Shown: positions 10,614-24,243, counted from the first letter of the stretch. The stretch is 64,000 nt of DNA from Paraphysomonas bandaiensis (GCA_965644295.1 CBFFRP010000258.1:1-64000); one strand, 5' to 3'. The notes: a model not told the origin generated them from the letters alone. Numbers and translations: made by a program.

Positions 10614-13365
10614 ATGGGCCCATCAAAACACAAGAAATTTGCTGGAAGGAAAAGCAAACCACTAAAAGAAGAAAACCCTTTCGAGAAATTTGCTAATGCA
10701 AGAAAGAAACATGATGTTATTAATCGTAGAGTGAAAGGTACCGTGAGTGCTGTGTGTTGAATGATATTACTGACCCTTTTAATGCAGGCGAGGATCGAAA
10801 TGTGGGGCGAGCTAGAGAGAAGGTGAATAAGTGTCATGGTGGCTATATATATATCAACGTATTGTATTTGACAGGCTATGGAAGTTAGAAAGAATAAATT
10901 ACTGAAAGATTTCGTTTCAAGCAAGAAAAGCAACACTTTTTATGACAAGTATGTAAAAGTATTTTGCTTTCCTCTGATGTTTTCGTAACTCTACACAGGC
11001 GGTTTGGCGAGCAAGATTCCACTCTATCTGTGGAGGAGAAAATGTTTATGAGGTTTCAGCATGAAAAAATGAAAAAAGTGAAGAACAAGTCGAAATTCAA
11101 CCTCGACGACGCAGAAACTCACGTTTTAACTCATCGTGGCCAAGCATTGGGAGATGCTGTGATAGATAGCGATTGGCATGAAATGTCAGATGATGATAAT
11201 TTAGGCAAAGAAGTTGTAAATAATCTTCATTTTGGAGGAGGGTTTGTGGAAGCGAAAAAACATTCCGGAGGAACGAAGAGTGATTCCATGCAATCTCACA
11301 GTGACATGCTGCAAGAAATCGTAATGAAGAGCAAAATGTACAAGCTCGAGAAAAAGGAGGCAAAAGATGCTCAGGAAGACCAAAGAGAAATTCTTGACAA
11401 GGCTTATTCAGAGCTCGTGAAGTCATCTATGCTTGAATTCAAGCCGACAAAAAAAGATCGCTCTGAGTTGAGTACAGGTGACGACAACGAAATAAGTGAA
11501 TATGACAGAGCACTTCGCGTGATGGCTTTCGAAAGTCGTGTACAGCCATCTGAACGTACAAAGAGCAAAGAAGAGTTAGCTCGAGAAGAGTATGAGCGAC
11601 TAGAGGCTCTTGAGAAAGAGCGTCTGCAGCGCATGAAAGCAAATGACCCTGAGAATGATGTCATCAATTCGGCCTTGTTTTCAAAGACGACCAAAAAGCG
11701 CAAGGCACCAAGTTTGAACGACGACTGTATCGAGGAGTTATACGATGCAGAAGACTCTGAGGAATACAGCGATTCGAATTTAAGCGGCAGTGATGACGAC
11801 GAAGACTCGCAAGCCAGTGAAAGTGAGGATGACAGCTGTGATGATGAGGAAAGTGATGAAGGTGAAGCTGATGATGGAAGTATCGACGAAGATGTTGAGG
11901 GTGAAATTACAGTGGATGTAAGGACATATAATGAATTGCCACCGGCTGATACAGATATGCCTTATATTATTGAGTGCCCAGTTGATATATCTGAGTTCGA
12001 CAACCTCGTCAAAGAGTATGTTCGCTCTGTATCTGATTTATCTGAGCTTGTCAGTCGCATTATGTCATGTCATAGCATTCATATATCTACCGCTGTTCAA
12101 TCGTCGAACAAAGAAAAGTTGTCTGGGTTTCTTCAAATTTTAGTTACATATTTCATTCGGTTAGGTGACTCGTTGGCTCGATGTCATGACTGTGAGAAGC
12201 TGTCATATATTAGTAGTGAGGTACGCCATTGCTTGAATACTTTTACTGAGTAATTCCTTTTGTGTAGTTGGATAGTATAGCGTCCGCAATATTTAAACTG
12301 GCAGCAGATTTACCAGATGTATTCCGACTTCATATGGTAAAGTTGATAATGAGTATGCGAGATAACACAACAAAGGATCTGGGACAGGTATCCGCTAACA
12401 AACAGGCGAAATGTTGGCCATCGTTGGGTCAAATTCTCTGGATCCAACAGCTAGGTTTATTGTATTCAGCCTCTGACTATCGACATGGAATAATTGGACC
12501 CGTGTTACTATTTTCATGTCAGAATTTAATGTGGTGTCCTCTAAGAAACCTCTCAGATCTTGCGTCGGGATTGCTACTCTGCTCTGTTATTTTAGATATG
12601 ACTTCTGTAACAGACAAGGCCATTCCGGAAGTAGTAAGTTTCATGACAAGAGCCTTGGGAAGCTTACTAGATAGTGATTGTCAGTCACTGAAACCGATTC
12701 TTCAAGCAGAATCATCGACTAAACTTGATATCAGTGGTCGATATCCTCTCTCGTGGAGTGCGTTTTCCTTGGGGAGCACCGCAAGTGACACCGGCGTTGC
12801 ATCGGGGGTGGTGTTTACTGTGCTTTCTATTTTAAATTTTTTGGCGCTAAAGGCTTCATTTAAGCACTCGACGGAATTATACTACTATCTTCATCGTGTT
12901 GCTAGGCGTTGTCCATTCGATAGTTTATTTCCTCAACTTCAGAGTGCGTTTATAGATGAAGATTTAGATTGTCTTGCGCGATCTCGTGAACCACTGCAGT
13001 GGAGGAAGCAGCATAAGACTGTTATGTCTACATTGAATCCAGCGTTCCAGGTTGATTACAATATGAAAAAAGTGGACACGAAAAATCAGGACAAGGCCAA
13101 GTTGAAAACACTTACTAAGCAGTTAAAGAGAGAGCAGAAGGCTTCAATGAGAGAGTTGCGTCGAGACGCGGAGTTCTTAGACCAGCAAAACTTTACGGAG
13201 AAAAATGCATACGCTACTGCCAAAAAAGAAGAAAGGGCTCGTAATTACGCATGGCTGGAGCAGGAGCAAGCCACTTTTAACCAGCAAGTTAGACTTGGAA
13301 AGGGGTCATTGAAAGGCGGAGGGACTGGAGGTGCTCCGAAACGTAAGCGTGAAAAAAGAAAGTAA
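10614..13365 (+). CDS. NOP14: Nucleolar protein NOP14 (SSU processome)
   Basis: Five exons (10614-10737, 10788-10822, 10875-10948, 10999-12220, 12268-13365) with introns of 50, 52, 50 and 47 nt encode 850 residues, close to the 810-860 usual for Nop14. Family signatures: N-terminal 'NPFEKFANARKKHDVINRR', 'RNVGRAREKAMEVRKNKLL', 'NTFYDKRFGEQDSTLSVEEK', 'MFMRFQHEKM', and 'LTHRGQAL'. A long acidic stretch ('DDCIEELYDAEDSEEYSDSN' and following) sits mid-protein. A helical C-terminal half ends in a basic tail ('GAPKRKREKRK') typical of nucleolar proteins. Nop14 is required for 18S rRNA maturation and 40S assembly, in complex with Emg1, Noc4 and Utp14 in yeast. The first three exons are tiny and were assembled by eye from the conserved N-terminus, so their exact ends need transcript support. 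The start ATG is the first in frame. Confidence 0.93.
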
Positions 13366-13929
13366 TCTAAAAGGAGTATTTTAGATTATTTGACATGTTT
13401 GAGAAAGCTATCTCTTTTATAGCATAATATATAATATTATAAACTCTAGTTTTGGCGTTTTCATTTTAGAAGTATTAACACGAAAACGACTCTAAGTATA
13501 AAGTACGATATATAAATGAATCCAGGTAAAGGCTATTAAGCACAAACTATACAACTACCAGCCAAAGTCCATAAAAATGAAATTCGTATCTGATTCGTAG
13601 TTGCTAATATTAAAAGACAACCATGATGTATTCTAAGATAGAAGACTCTTTGACCAAAAGAGAAAAATCTGGCCATATATACTTTTGTGTTTGTGTGTGA
13701 GCGTAAGCACATATATCCATATAGAATTTTGATATGTTTTTGAAGCATGTTGAATTGAATCAACATAAAAGATGTAGGGTCACAACGAAAGTATGACCTT
13801 TCGAAATTAATAGGACCCTCATTGTTAAGTAGCAAAATTGTAGAGTGCTATTCCCAATATTAGATGAAAATACTTTAGAGCTTTAGAGGTGATTAAATAT
13901 ACTGGAAATCATTGTGGATCATATATTAT
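13366..13929. other. Intergenic 3' flank of NOP14; nothing recognised
   Basis: AT-rich spacer. The minus frame at 13536-13835 shows no family features and I treat it as chance. Confidence 0.5.
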
Positions 13930-15205
13930 GACATATAGCAATAGGCGTTAGAAACCTGTACCAATATAGTGGCTAGTTGAATGCTAGACATACTAGTTAG
14001 ACCTCTACCCATAACTAGTCCGTACAAATTCCAGTATCCTACTATTTAACGCTACAGAAGCTGCTTGTGCGCCGCCGCAAGCACCAAGGTGCAACCACTT
14101 CCGTTCTTAAAGTTGTTTGTGAGTTTTGCCCTGCTCGTGTGTCTTTGGACTCACTGGCGCGTGTTGTAAGGGGGTCTCCCCTTGGGATGCGGTTCCACCA
14201 GGATCTGTGGTACAGGGTTCTGCATTAAGGTCCGTAGTGTACCGAGCACTAGTAGATGTGCGTGCTGAGAGGTGAGTGATGTGGTGGAAGGTGGCGTTGT
14301 CTCCATGCATCGTTTGGGCGTCAGGCATAGATGGAGTTGCCGGAGACGGCGTCTTTGTCTAGGACTTGATGGTTTCATGCTGTCCGGTGTGCTTTATTCC
14401 TGCGTGAATGAGAGGTGGGGTTCGTGTTTGCGGTGGATGGTATTCCAGTCTCGGTTCGTCTTTGTTGGACTCCTAGTAATCGTAGCACCCTTGGGCGCTT
14501 CCATTTCTGTTTATGTTTTGGACGCGGTCGCGGGAGTAGCCTAGGGGTCCTTTGTATGAGAGGTAATGTATCGTCGACTTCGATCCTGGATCATTAGATT
14601 TGCTGCAGCGAAAAGCGGTAGTAGAAGCAAGCTGATGACCGCTGTTTCAATGTCAAGGGCTCATGGATGTGATCTCCAAAAATCGTCTCGAGTTGTGCAG
14701 TGGTGATGGTACCTGTCCAGAATCTCTCCACCTGTGGCACAGAGGGGTTCCATGCCCTACTGGATAGTCTCTGTAGCGCAGTGGTGGTCCAGTGGGGTAG
14801 GACCGGATTTTTCAGTACCTTTTTTAAGCGCGTTTTTGTGGCTGTGAAATGCCGATTCCCTTATTTGAGTGATGGCGTCATTTGTGCAGTCTAGGCACAT
14901 GTGCTTGAGGGAGTCTAGTCTGAATCCGCAGTTAGAACAGACGGCTTTGGTCAGGTCTAGTCCGTGCTTAGTTTAGCCCGGTTTCTTCCTATGCTGAAGG
15001 ATTTGTCCCATGTCAATGCTGCATTGAGCACTCGTTGGCGTAGGTGATGTACCACAGAAGCATTCAGCTATGAGAGGGCAGAACAACATCTGCTGACTAT
15101 TATATATTATATATGCTGCTCACGTTAGTTTCCCGGAGAAATGCCTCCGGTACTTATCCCCCAGAAAACCACGAAATTGTGAGAGTCTGACTTTGTTGAG
15201 AGTTT
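13930..15205 (-). mobile_element. Decayed non-LTR retrotransposon with R1 family ends
   Basis: A GC-richer island. Its left end (13935-14103) and right end (15056-15205) match the dispersed R1 family, and the centre is unique. Read on the minus strand, about 15050-14960 gives 'LRQRVLNAALTWDKSFSIGR'. Nearby, in a shifted frame at about 14942-14888, there is a CCHC motif, C-x2-C-x8-H-x4-C ('CSNCGFRLDSLKHMCLDC'). This layout is found at the C-terminus of R2/NeSL-type non-LTR reverse transcriptases. Several stops and frameshifts break the frame, and the catalytic reverse transcriptase core is absent. It is a fragment. The shared flanks imply that the short R1 copies elsewhere are derivatives of this element. 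An alternative is an unrelated retroelement inserted into an R1 copy. Confidence 0.55.
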
Positions 15206-15648
15206 AACAAGATGTAACTGTCATATGGCATATAAAAGTTCTATAGTTAGCTTGCAATTATTTATTTTGAACTGAATTTTATGCTACTGCGAAGTTGGTA
15301 GAAATTCAGCATCAATGTTGTCCACATATAAAGCACTTACCCAAATTGGCCTCCGGAACGTATGTAGACCAGACGCAAGAGAAACATACTATTTATCGTC
15401 ATAGCACGAATTCAGGTTTTCCCAATAACAAGGTAGAATCTAAAATATCACTTCGATATTTAGTTATATCAATAGTAACGACACTGATTATATCATTATT
15501 TCCTATTTACTTCGACGTACTACGAGTACTATCTCATGATATCATTCACTTTCTCCACAATATTCACACTGAGTATTATAGTTCACGTGCAATTACAATA
15601 ATTACTGTATGGGATGGTGAGCAGCGTACACTACTCCGACGTCAACAT
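15206..15648. other. Spacer downstream of the calcium channel gene
   Basis: 443 bp between the retroelement fragment and the channel stop codon. A plus frame (15295-15720) runs through it with one hydrophobic stretch, but it starts without a clear ATG and overlaps the antisense of the channel's last exon. I do not call it a gene. Confidence 0.5.
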
Positions 15649-18600
15649 TCACTTGTTTTTTTCAAGGTCTGGACTACTGGTAAACCTTTTTCCTGTAGAA
15701 GTAGAATTATCGAAACTTGATTGGCTATATTTTACACTTTGGCTGATATGGTCATCCGTATTTTTGGGACTTGGCTGGCAATGTCGCCCATCAACCTCAT
15801 TCTCTTCTTGCTGCGATTCGTTAGTAAGGTCCGCAGAATGATCCATTTCTCCTACCGATTCCAGCACGGAATCGGACTCGTGGAACTTTCGCTTTGACTC
15901 CTCCTCCTCTGTGGCACAATATTAACTAACAAAACCGCATAGTTTCATTCATACCTCGCTTTCTCTTAATATTTATCACTAACCGCTTGACTTGAACCTC
16001 AATGCGACGAGCAGCATACAGATGCGCCATAGTGTATTCTTTTTCTGGAGGTAGTGTAGCACTCAATATTCCAGTGCGCTTCTTACTTTTCCGCTCCTCG
16101 ACTCCATCCCACCCATGCTTCGAGCTCAAACTCGCATACGGAAGGGAGCCAAACATGCCGCCCTTGTTTTCAGAAGCCTAAATGGTACGGCAAATATCAA
16201 TATAAACACAATTATATCACTGTAACTTACTCTTCTAATAGCCTCTGTGCTGAGGGCAGACAACACATCTTTGAAGTGGACTCGTTTACCACTAAATATA
16301 TGAAGGTTGAGACGGGATATCCTAGCCATCAGCTCTTTATGAGTGGCAATATGTTCTCCAAATCCTAAAGGGGTAAATAGAGTCTGAACGAAGTCTTCTA
16401 GCTGCTCTACTGTTATATAACACGTGGCATTCGGGTCGTAGATCGACCAGTGGTCGGCAAACCGGATAAAATCTTCTGGCTTGACTGCCTTCCCACTATC
16501 ATCGGCACTTGAGAACCCCTCTAAGATAACTCCAATAAAGAGATTCAGAAATACAAATGTAATTATCACTGTGAAAGATAACATGTAAGGATATATTGCT
16601 ATGCTTCCACATCCATTCAGCGGTTCGCATCCTGTCCTGTCGTTAAAACCGCATTTCTGTGAGTCATAGTCCGGGTCATCTTCGCACCCAGGCATCCGTC
16701 GAGCCGCATCATAAAGGAAACCATTCCAGTTCTCTCCAGTGGAGAAACGAAGTAACGATATCATCGCAATACCAAAATCTCTGAAGTTTGCATGCTCATT
16801 GTACTCATCGTTGAATTGGACCTTTGCAAACAACTGCACTCCCATCACTGCATAAATGAAGAAGAGGAGAGTTAAAAGCGCCGCGATGTTTCCGAGGCCA
16901 GGTAAGGTGAGAAGGAGCGTATTGAATAATTGGTTTATGCTTTCTGTACCATTCATCAAGCGTAGTAACCGTGCAATTCGAAAAGTTCGAAGAATAGTAA
17001 CAGTCAACCCGATATTTGACCCGGAAACCCATAAAAATACCAATCCCACATCTGTTCCGACGACAACAAGGAGATCGAAACGATTCCATGAGTCCGTAAA
17101 GTACCTTTGCTTCAAGGAAGATATCTTAATGACAGCTTCGATTGTGAAAATAATAGCAAAAATTGTGTTCATTGTTTCAAGGAATCGTCCATACACTTCA
17201 CTCTGTCCGAAATGCTCCATGCCCATAATGATAGTGTTGGCAATAATGGAGTACATAATGAACCATTCAAACCATGGGTGGAAACATATGTCGAAAAGCA
17301 TACCGGCAAAAAACTCCTCCGGTCGCATTTGTTTCTTAGTGGGGCGTAATCTTCGAGCAATCTCTTGCGTTTTAATCCACTCTTGTTGCTCTGGGGTAAG
17401 AAAAGCTAAATTTCCATCAACTTTGGCCTTCATTTTATTGAAGTTGTCGATAACGACACCAACAAATAAATTTAAAGCCAAATAAGAGCCAATCATCATA
17501 AAAAATATGCTAAAATATATCCACTCTACTTGGTTATCTCGAATAGGTTGCATATCAATTCCCGCCGAATCCACAAGGCTGTACATGATATCCACCCATC
17601 CCTCCGTGGTGCTCATCTGAAAGAACGCTAACAAAGCGACACCTACGTTATCGAAACTCTGATCGATAATGAAGTCCCAGTCCCCACCCCAACAGCGACA
17701 TAGCATTTTCGAGGTAATATCTCCTGTGAGCGGGTAATCCGAGCAACACGGTTCATTCGGGAAGTCGTAACGGCTGCAATCCATATTCGCAACTGTGCTG
17801 TTTGGACCAAACCACGACGCTTGTTCCTCTGTAAGCTTCTCCCAGGCCTTAGGGTACGTCAGCAACTTCTCGACCTCGCTATTTTGGCTGATAGAGTTGT
17901 CATACACATCGCCTTGGCAAGACCGCATCATACCCTTGAAATAGTTCACACCAAATATAGAAAATATGAGAAAAAACAAGAAACAAAAGGCAACAACGTT
18001 CATGACATCTGGAATTGAGGCGAACATGGCATTAACAACAATTTTAAGACCGGGAGCACGGTTGATAACACGGAGAGGACGTAAACCGCGTAGCGCACGA
18101 AGAGAACGCAAGGCAGTGAGCTGGGAGTTCGAATTAGAGAAGGTGCCAATGAGAGATATGACTACAACTATAAAGTCTAACACGTTCCATGACGTGCGCA
18201 GATATGCACCATCACCCAAAATGAACCCAAGTGCAATCACTTTGATTACCATCTCCGCAGTGAATATCATAGTGAGCGTGATATCAAGCACACTGAGGAC
18301 CCTCGCCAGATTGGACTCAGGGTTGAGCAAAGGATTATCAACAGCAAGCACAATAGAGGATATAATGATAAGTACCAATATCACTTGATCGAAACGCTTG
18401 TCCGCCACGACATGAGCACAGCATCTTCGAACTATGTTCGTAGGGCCGAATATGCCCAGCGTTCGCTCAGGATGAAGGGGGAAAATGGTTTCGGTCGCTG
18501 CAACAGACACTGGACCAATATCGCTGTTTTCGTCGTCGTCTTTCATTTCTCCCTGCGATTTGAGTAACACATTACTCGCCGAATCAATTTCCGACTTCGT

Positions 18601-21087
18601 TGTTTCACTGGCATGTTTCCCAGGGCTAGCTTTTCCGACTGCACCCGATACTGACCCGTCAGCATTTACTTCGGTGTCTACTGGTATTACTGCGCTGACC
18701 TTCACTTTTGTCATTTGAACTTTTTTCTTTTCCTGTTTAGCCTTTTTGTCGGCAATGAAGCGAGCAGTGGATCTTGGGGACAGGTCTGGCATAGGTTCGT
18801 CATCAGAATCCACACTTGGAACTTGCTCAAATTCTTCATCCTCATCGTCACTCGCAAAGTTCCCAAGCAGAATTGCCAAAAACAAATTCATGAAAATGTA
18901 ATTGCCGAATATGATTAACGTGCAAGTGTAAATAACCGATGCCGACCCAAGACTACGTCGACAATCATACATGATCCCATTCCAATCTTCTGTCGTCAAG
19001 ACTTGGAACACAGTCGCAAACGAGTGCGTGAAGTCATCAAAATTCGAACGTGACCAATCGGGAGCATGTTTCCAGGCATGCGAATTTATGTCCTCAATGG
19101 CGTAGCCCTCCTCATCAAAACGAAACCTATTTGCGAAAAACTGCATTCCAACTAGAGTATATATGTATAGGAAAAGGAACAACAGCAGGCCAAAGTTACC
19201 GAGATCAAACACTGTTTTAATCACTTTTCCAAGTAGCTTTTTCATAGACTTCCACTTCGCCACTAGCTTGAATATACGAAAGAGTCTAAAACTTCTCATT
19301 GCAGAAATCGCACCACCACCATACGACTCACTTCCGCCAAAAAATAAAGGTGGTGCAGCCACAAGTTCCACGAATGATACGATAACGATAACCGCATCGA
19401 ATACGTTGGATGGATCCTTTACATAATCGAATAATCCTAGCGCAATGAGCTTCAGAATCATTTCAACAGTAAAAACCAGGGCCAACAGAAAGTTAATTGC
19501 ATCTAATGTATTACCAAAGTCATCATTAATCGGATAGTGGTCCAGGGCTAGAGAAATAGTGTTGAGTATGATGAGTCCTATGACAGTGCTGGAGAATGTC
19601 GAGGATTCGACAAATGATCTAAGCTGCGATCGGCGCTCCATCCACTCATCTGAGAGAGGGATATCGTACGGAAATACTCTGTCTATTACTTTCTTAAGAA
19701 GTGCCTCGCCTGTCTTTGCTGCCTTCACATCAGACTTCGTTTGCGTGAAGTTGTCCTCCAACACAGCGAGAAGTAGATTTAGTACAAAGAAAGCACCGAA
19801 AAGGACGAGTATGATGAATATGACAGCTCCAAGATACACATTGATTGCATCCTGTGTAAAGTACATGATAGTAACCCAACCTTCCAACGTAATTGCTTGA
19901 AAGATAGTTAAACATGCGCTCCCGATGTCATCAAAGTGAGTGTATCCCCAGTTCAAGTCGCGGATGTACGTAGGCTCCGCCATGATCTTTGAATCTCTGA
20001 ATCGAGCGTTTCCTTTGGCATCATAATTGGACCCACACCATCGCCACTCAGACCGAGGGATGATAGATGTGCCATGGGGGCACTTGTGATAACCATCGTC
20101 CGAAAAACTGCACAACCTTGTGTCCTCATAATCCAAAGGCCAGTAGCAATCTCTAGCCGTTGCCCACGGAGATTGCCCCTTCTTCCATTCTTCGTCCTTC
20201 AGCTCGTTGAAGTTTGGCTCATCAAGACACCGGTACGCAGCATAATCGTCCGTACCCGGGGTATATGAGAGGTTCACTGGATAGGGGGTCAACCTACATC
20301 TGGCGTGGAGGTAGGGCCCGGAAAACATTTGCATGCCAGCGATACCGAACAGTACGAATACAAAGAACAACAGCACCAACACACCAACAAGCTGAGGAAT
20401 AGAGTTCAGGATAGATACCACCAAGCTTTGAAGACCTAGCAAGAATTGTTACTCAAGCATAGATAGTGCATTTGTGATATAATAGACCTGGGTTGGAAGA
20501 TATACTCTTGAGAGGTCGGAGAACACGAAATGTCCTTAATACAGATATATTTGGTATCCCAGGAATATATGACATCCAACTACGTATCAAATTAATTCAG
20601 CTAGGGGGAAAATTTAGTGCTTACCCAGTCACCACAACTACAAAGTCTAACCAGTTCCACCTATCATGTAAATAACCTTTCTTCCCGAAAAAACCCATTC
20701 CAAATACTTTCAGCACGCACTCTATCGTGAATACGATCGTAAATAAAAGTTCTGTCTCATCAATTAATGTATTTCGCCATGACCCTTCTGCCACAAGATC
20801 TCCCTTACTATCGACATTGGAGTAGTCAGACATCCCCAGCAGGAGGGAATTCAAGGCTATCATGGTTAATATAAATCGATCGAAGAACTTATGCGTTATG
20901 ACTTTAATCGCGCCTTTACGGGCAGGATGGTCAAGAGGAAAATAAAGGAGAGAAATATCTTCAAACTAAATACAATAATGCAAAGAAATTGATATCAGAA
21001 ACATAAGAGTTGTTGAGATATAATTCGTTTTACCGATTTCGATTCCTCTCCTTCCCTCTTCATCACATCTTTTTCAGAGCCGCCCAT
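15649..21087 (-). CDS. Four-domain voltage-gated calcium channel alpha-1 subunit
   Basis: Six exons (21087-21034, 20965-20625, 20579-20488, 20435-16231, 16177-15955, 15908-15649) with introns of 68, 45, 52, 53 and 46 nt encode 1724 residues. Four homologous S1-S6 repeats are present. The S4 sensors are visible: 'VLRTFRVLRPLKSI' (I), 'AMRSFRLFRIFKLVAKWKS' (II), 'LTALRSLRALRGLRPLRVI' (III) and 'VTILRTFRIARLLRLM' (IV). The pore loops carry glutamate in all four repeats: 'TLEGW' (near residue 347), 'TTEDW', 'TTEGW' and 'TGENW'. That is the EEEE ring of calcium-selective Cav channels rather than DEKA sodium channels. The first extracellular loops are cysteine-rich. An acidic I-III linker segment ('SDDEDEEFEQVPSVDSDDEP') and a basic C-terminal tail could serve regulation. 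The short first exon (18 codons) begins 'MGGSEKDV' and splices to 'FEDISLLYFPLDHPARKG', matching the usual N-terminus before IS1. It would carry voltage-driven Ca2+ entry, for example in flagellar or secretory signalling. Confidence 0.95.
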
Positions 21088-21596
21088 TTGACTCGTCCAA
21101 AGCAACTAACAATTAAATACAATAGGTCAGAATAAAGTAATTCATGCTAACCATATAATTATTAATGTCCTCCAGATACTACAATGTTACTATTGAATTG
21201 CTTATTATAGCGGAATGAGTAACGCCAAAATTGAGTCTCTAACATGTGGGATTGCCGTAGTTCGATATATCATAAAACGCCTACAATGAACTGAAAAAAA
21301 TATAAAAGAGGTAAAACGATAGACACATAGAAACTGGTCTCGAAGAGGTTGGTTAACCTTCAACCGACAGTCGCAATTTTCAGTTTATACTTTCGAATGT
21401 CAGTAGGTCGGTGTGTGTGAGATATCGTTTTTGTGAAACTGAAACTGCTACGATCATTTCTATTACGGATACATCCATACATAACAACACACATCACTTG
21501 CTTTACACTCACTGGTGTGTTTTCGTATCAACAGCAGTACAAACAAATATTGAGATACTGTCGTGAATATTTATCTCTGACCGTATAATTCTCTGA
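21088..21596. other. Divergent promoter region of channel and dynein light chain
   Basis: 509 bp between two head-to-head start codons. No ORF, RNA gene or repeat is recognised, and the GTAGGAATTCCTAC palindrome is absent. Confidence 0.55.
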
Positions 21597-21962
21597 ATGG
21601 AAGGGTATCAAGACGACGCAGCTGAATTTTCCGTGGAGGACGTGGAGGGAATTGTTCGAACAGCGATTCATAATTCCTTGAATGAGCATTCGTACAACCC
21701 GAAAAAGGTCAATGAATGGACAAATCTGATAGTCACGAATTGCCTCAAGGATTTACAGCAGTTAAACCGGCCTTTTAAATATGTGATTACTTGTGTGATT
21801 ATGCAGAAGAATGGGGCGGGGCTATGCACCTCGTCGAGTATGTTTTGGGACACCAATGATGGTCTATGCAAGGTTCCGTGGCAGAATCTCACAATGCATT
21901 GCATTGTTACTGTCTACGGAGTGTCAGTCAACATTGATGATTCTCAAGATATAGATATGTAG
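21597..21962 (+). CDS. DYNLT1: Tctex1-type dynein light chain
   Basis: Single exon, 121 residues, a typical length (human DYNLT1 is 113). The whole protein follows the Tctex1 fold: 'DDAAEFSVEDVEGIVRTAIH', 'KVNEWTNLIVTNCLKDL', the diagnostic 'PFKYVITCVIMQKNGAGLCT', 'SSMFWDTNDGLCKVPWQN', and the C-terminal strand 'MHCIVTVYGVSVNI'. It forms a homodimer that binds dynein intermediate chains and cargo. The close match to the DYNLT1 subtype suggests a cytoplasmic dynein-1 role, though some Tctex1 chains also occur in axonemal inner arms. The ATG at 21597 gives the expected N-terminal acidic segment. A ten-residue acidic tail follows the last strand. It is one of the few intronless genes here. Confidence 0.95.
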   Translation: MEGYQDDAAEFSVEDVEGIVRTAIHNSLNEHSYNPKKVNEWTNLIVTNCLKDLQQLNRPFKYVITCVIMQKNGAGLCTSSSMFWDTNDGLCKVPWQNLTMHCIVTVYGVSVNIDDSQDIDM

Positions 21963-24243
21963 TTTGCTTGTAATGTAGTTATTGTATTCGTGCAAGGGTA
22001 TGTGAGAGAGTCAGTGAAATTTCGAAGGAGGGATACTGTTAATTATTATAAGTTTACATAAGTGTACTCCATTAAGTAAAACCTTAGGCCTTAATATTAC
22101 TGCTCAGCATTTGGCATCAAATAAGTAACTGTGTTGGTAGCAGACCGAGAAAATAGACTATGTTCGATGCTGCAGTTCAGCAAGGTAATATCCAACTGCC
22201 TCATTCCCACAGTGTGGCCATAGTGTAAGCTTGCTGGTACGCCACTTATAACACCATGAATTTTGCTGATTCGATGCAGTCACTTATCCGTCGACCCGTT
22301 CACAATATTATATGACTATAGCGATAGCACGTACTGTATGAGCCACCCCACTGCCCCATCCTTGTTCGCCTTCATAAACGTTATATGGGGTTTCTCATGA
22401 TTATGAATGACTTATGTAACTAATACGCGCAAAATCTAGCAAGACCACGTTCACCTTCCCATATTCTTACTAAGATACATGGAGCTTCTCGTGACGACTA
22501 TGCATATATGCATGACGCCGTTTATTGTAGTGGCCTGGTATGGTCTTTGCTGAGGAGCCCCATTCTCTTCTTAAAAGGACGGGGTGTCTTGTAATCATGT
22601 ATGGACTATGCAAGTATAGTGTAGATCTAGCTGGTGCCACACAAAAAGAATACGCCGAGATGTAAAAAAGTATTAATGTATTGCTTAGTTTAATCAACAC
22701 TAGCATTTTACTGGATACTAGATAATAGGGCACGCCCTCGGAATGGGGCACCAACCAGTTTAAATTCTGGTATAGATGCAACACATCTCATAGTTACATA
22801 TTTATTTTAGCGATTCAATGTGGCAATTCTACCTCTAGTTGCGTTCTCACTCCACGCGAGGAATGTGGAAGTAAGTAGCTATACACCACAACTACAGTAC
22901 TGTTAATTTTCATTAAAGACACATTATCCAAACTACTGGTAAAGAAAGGGGTTACGCATATTAAATGAGGCAGATCTTGCAGAATACAACGCAGCAAGTA
23001 GTTTGGCCATATATACACGAAGCATACATTGGTGCATCACGCTTTACTGCCACTCTAATTCATCACCAGACCATTGTTCCCAATACTATATTTTATAGGT
23101 TCATATTTTTACCTACTCTTCTGACTGAATCAGTGAACTAGGTCCTGCGTGAGCCCAGTATACGATGTATACTACTCTCCAAAACCCTCATTACGCGTAC
23201 CCCAAACCATAATTATCCTCCACTACGGCAATAAACTGAGCTTCATTTATTCAGATTTCTTATGTTGTTTGTCATATCTGTCAAGTAACTACACATTAAA
23301 GTTTAAATATCGGTCATCGTCACCACGTACTATATGCAAAGGCTATAGCTGGCTATATCTCACTGCAAATCAATACCAGAGTATAATATATTAGAACTAT
23401 GGTGAACTGAACAGTAGTGTCGTCATATCCGGTGTTATATCCATAGCTGCATTACATAATTTCATATTGTCATTAGAAAAACACATCAAGAGCTGTAAAA
23501 TACGCAACTAATGAGAAGTACGGTTCAGGGAATCCAGCCATTTAAACACTCAAAGGGCACAAAACAAGTAGACTCATGCCCCCTTCAGTATACGAATGGA
23601 CACAGCGAATAATACGAGATTAATTCGGTGTCCGGCAGCATCATGAGCTTGTTATATTTCATGCCTTTAACAGTACACTTGGGGGAGTGTGAGTAATAGG
23701 AATGCGTGATGCATTTTATGCCCTCAGGGCTGTCACTGATATACTGATATATCTCCCACTCAGCAGATATTCTCAATTAAGCCCTAAAGATCTAGCATCA
23801 AGTAGAGAACAAGGGAGGCTACATCCACCTAAAATCGAAGAGGATACTCTTCACGTACACACAGGTGTCCGAGCACCAGCTCTCCTTGGACGAGGGAGGT
23901 CAGTGCAGCTACGAAGCTAGTTGCACGCACAGTACAAAGTAACCGTAGGTGATTGAGATCTTTTGTATTCCCTATGGTATTCCATATTCCGTATTTCTAG
24001 ATGTATATGAATAGAGAGGATACAGCCACTTGACTGTATGGTGCCGTATGCGGTATGATACAGCAGAATATATGGTGTTCCTCATATCTTTGTGAAGTCA
24101 AATCAAAATCGAAGTTCAAAGTGAGCAACGTCAGTGAATTTTCAAATTAGATCTACAACTACAGCCTGTATGTTGTTACATGTCGAATTGGAAATGTCTG
24201 TAGCTATTGTTTTGTGCAGTGGAACGGGTATTATTAGCGTACA
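21963..24243. other. 2.3-kb intergenic region; nothing recognised
   Basis: Scattered frames of up to about 100 codons occur on both strands. None shows a family motif or can be joined by plausible introns into a longer product. I see no tRNA-like fold and no R1 family segment. It could hold a fast-evolving or non-coding gene that I cannot see. Confidence 0.4.

Noticed and set aside
14151-14544. Overlapping frames on both strands in a GC-richer block
   Set aside because: They belong to the decayed retroelement and show no conserved motif; stops interrupt every frame.
15295-15720. Plus-strand frame with a hydrophobic segment
   Set aside because: No clear ATG, and it overlaps the antisense of the channel's last exon. 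The hydrophobic stretch is explained by AT-rich codons.
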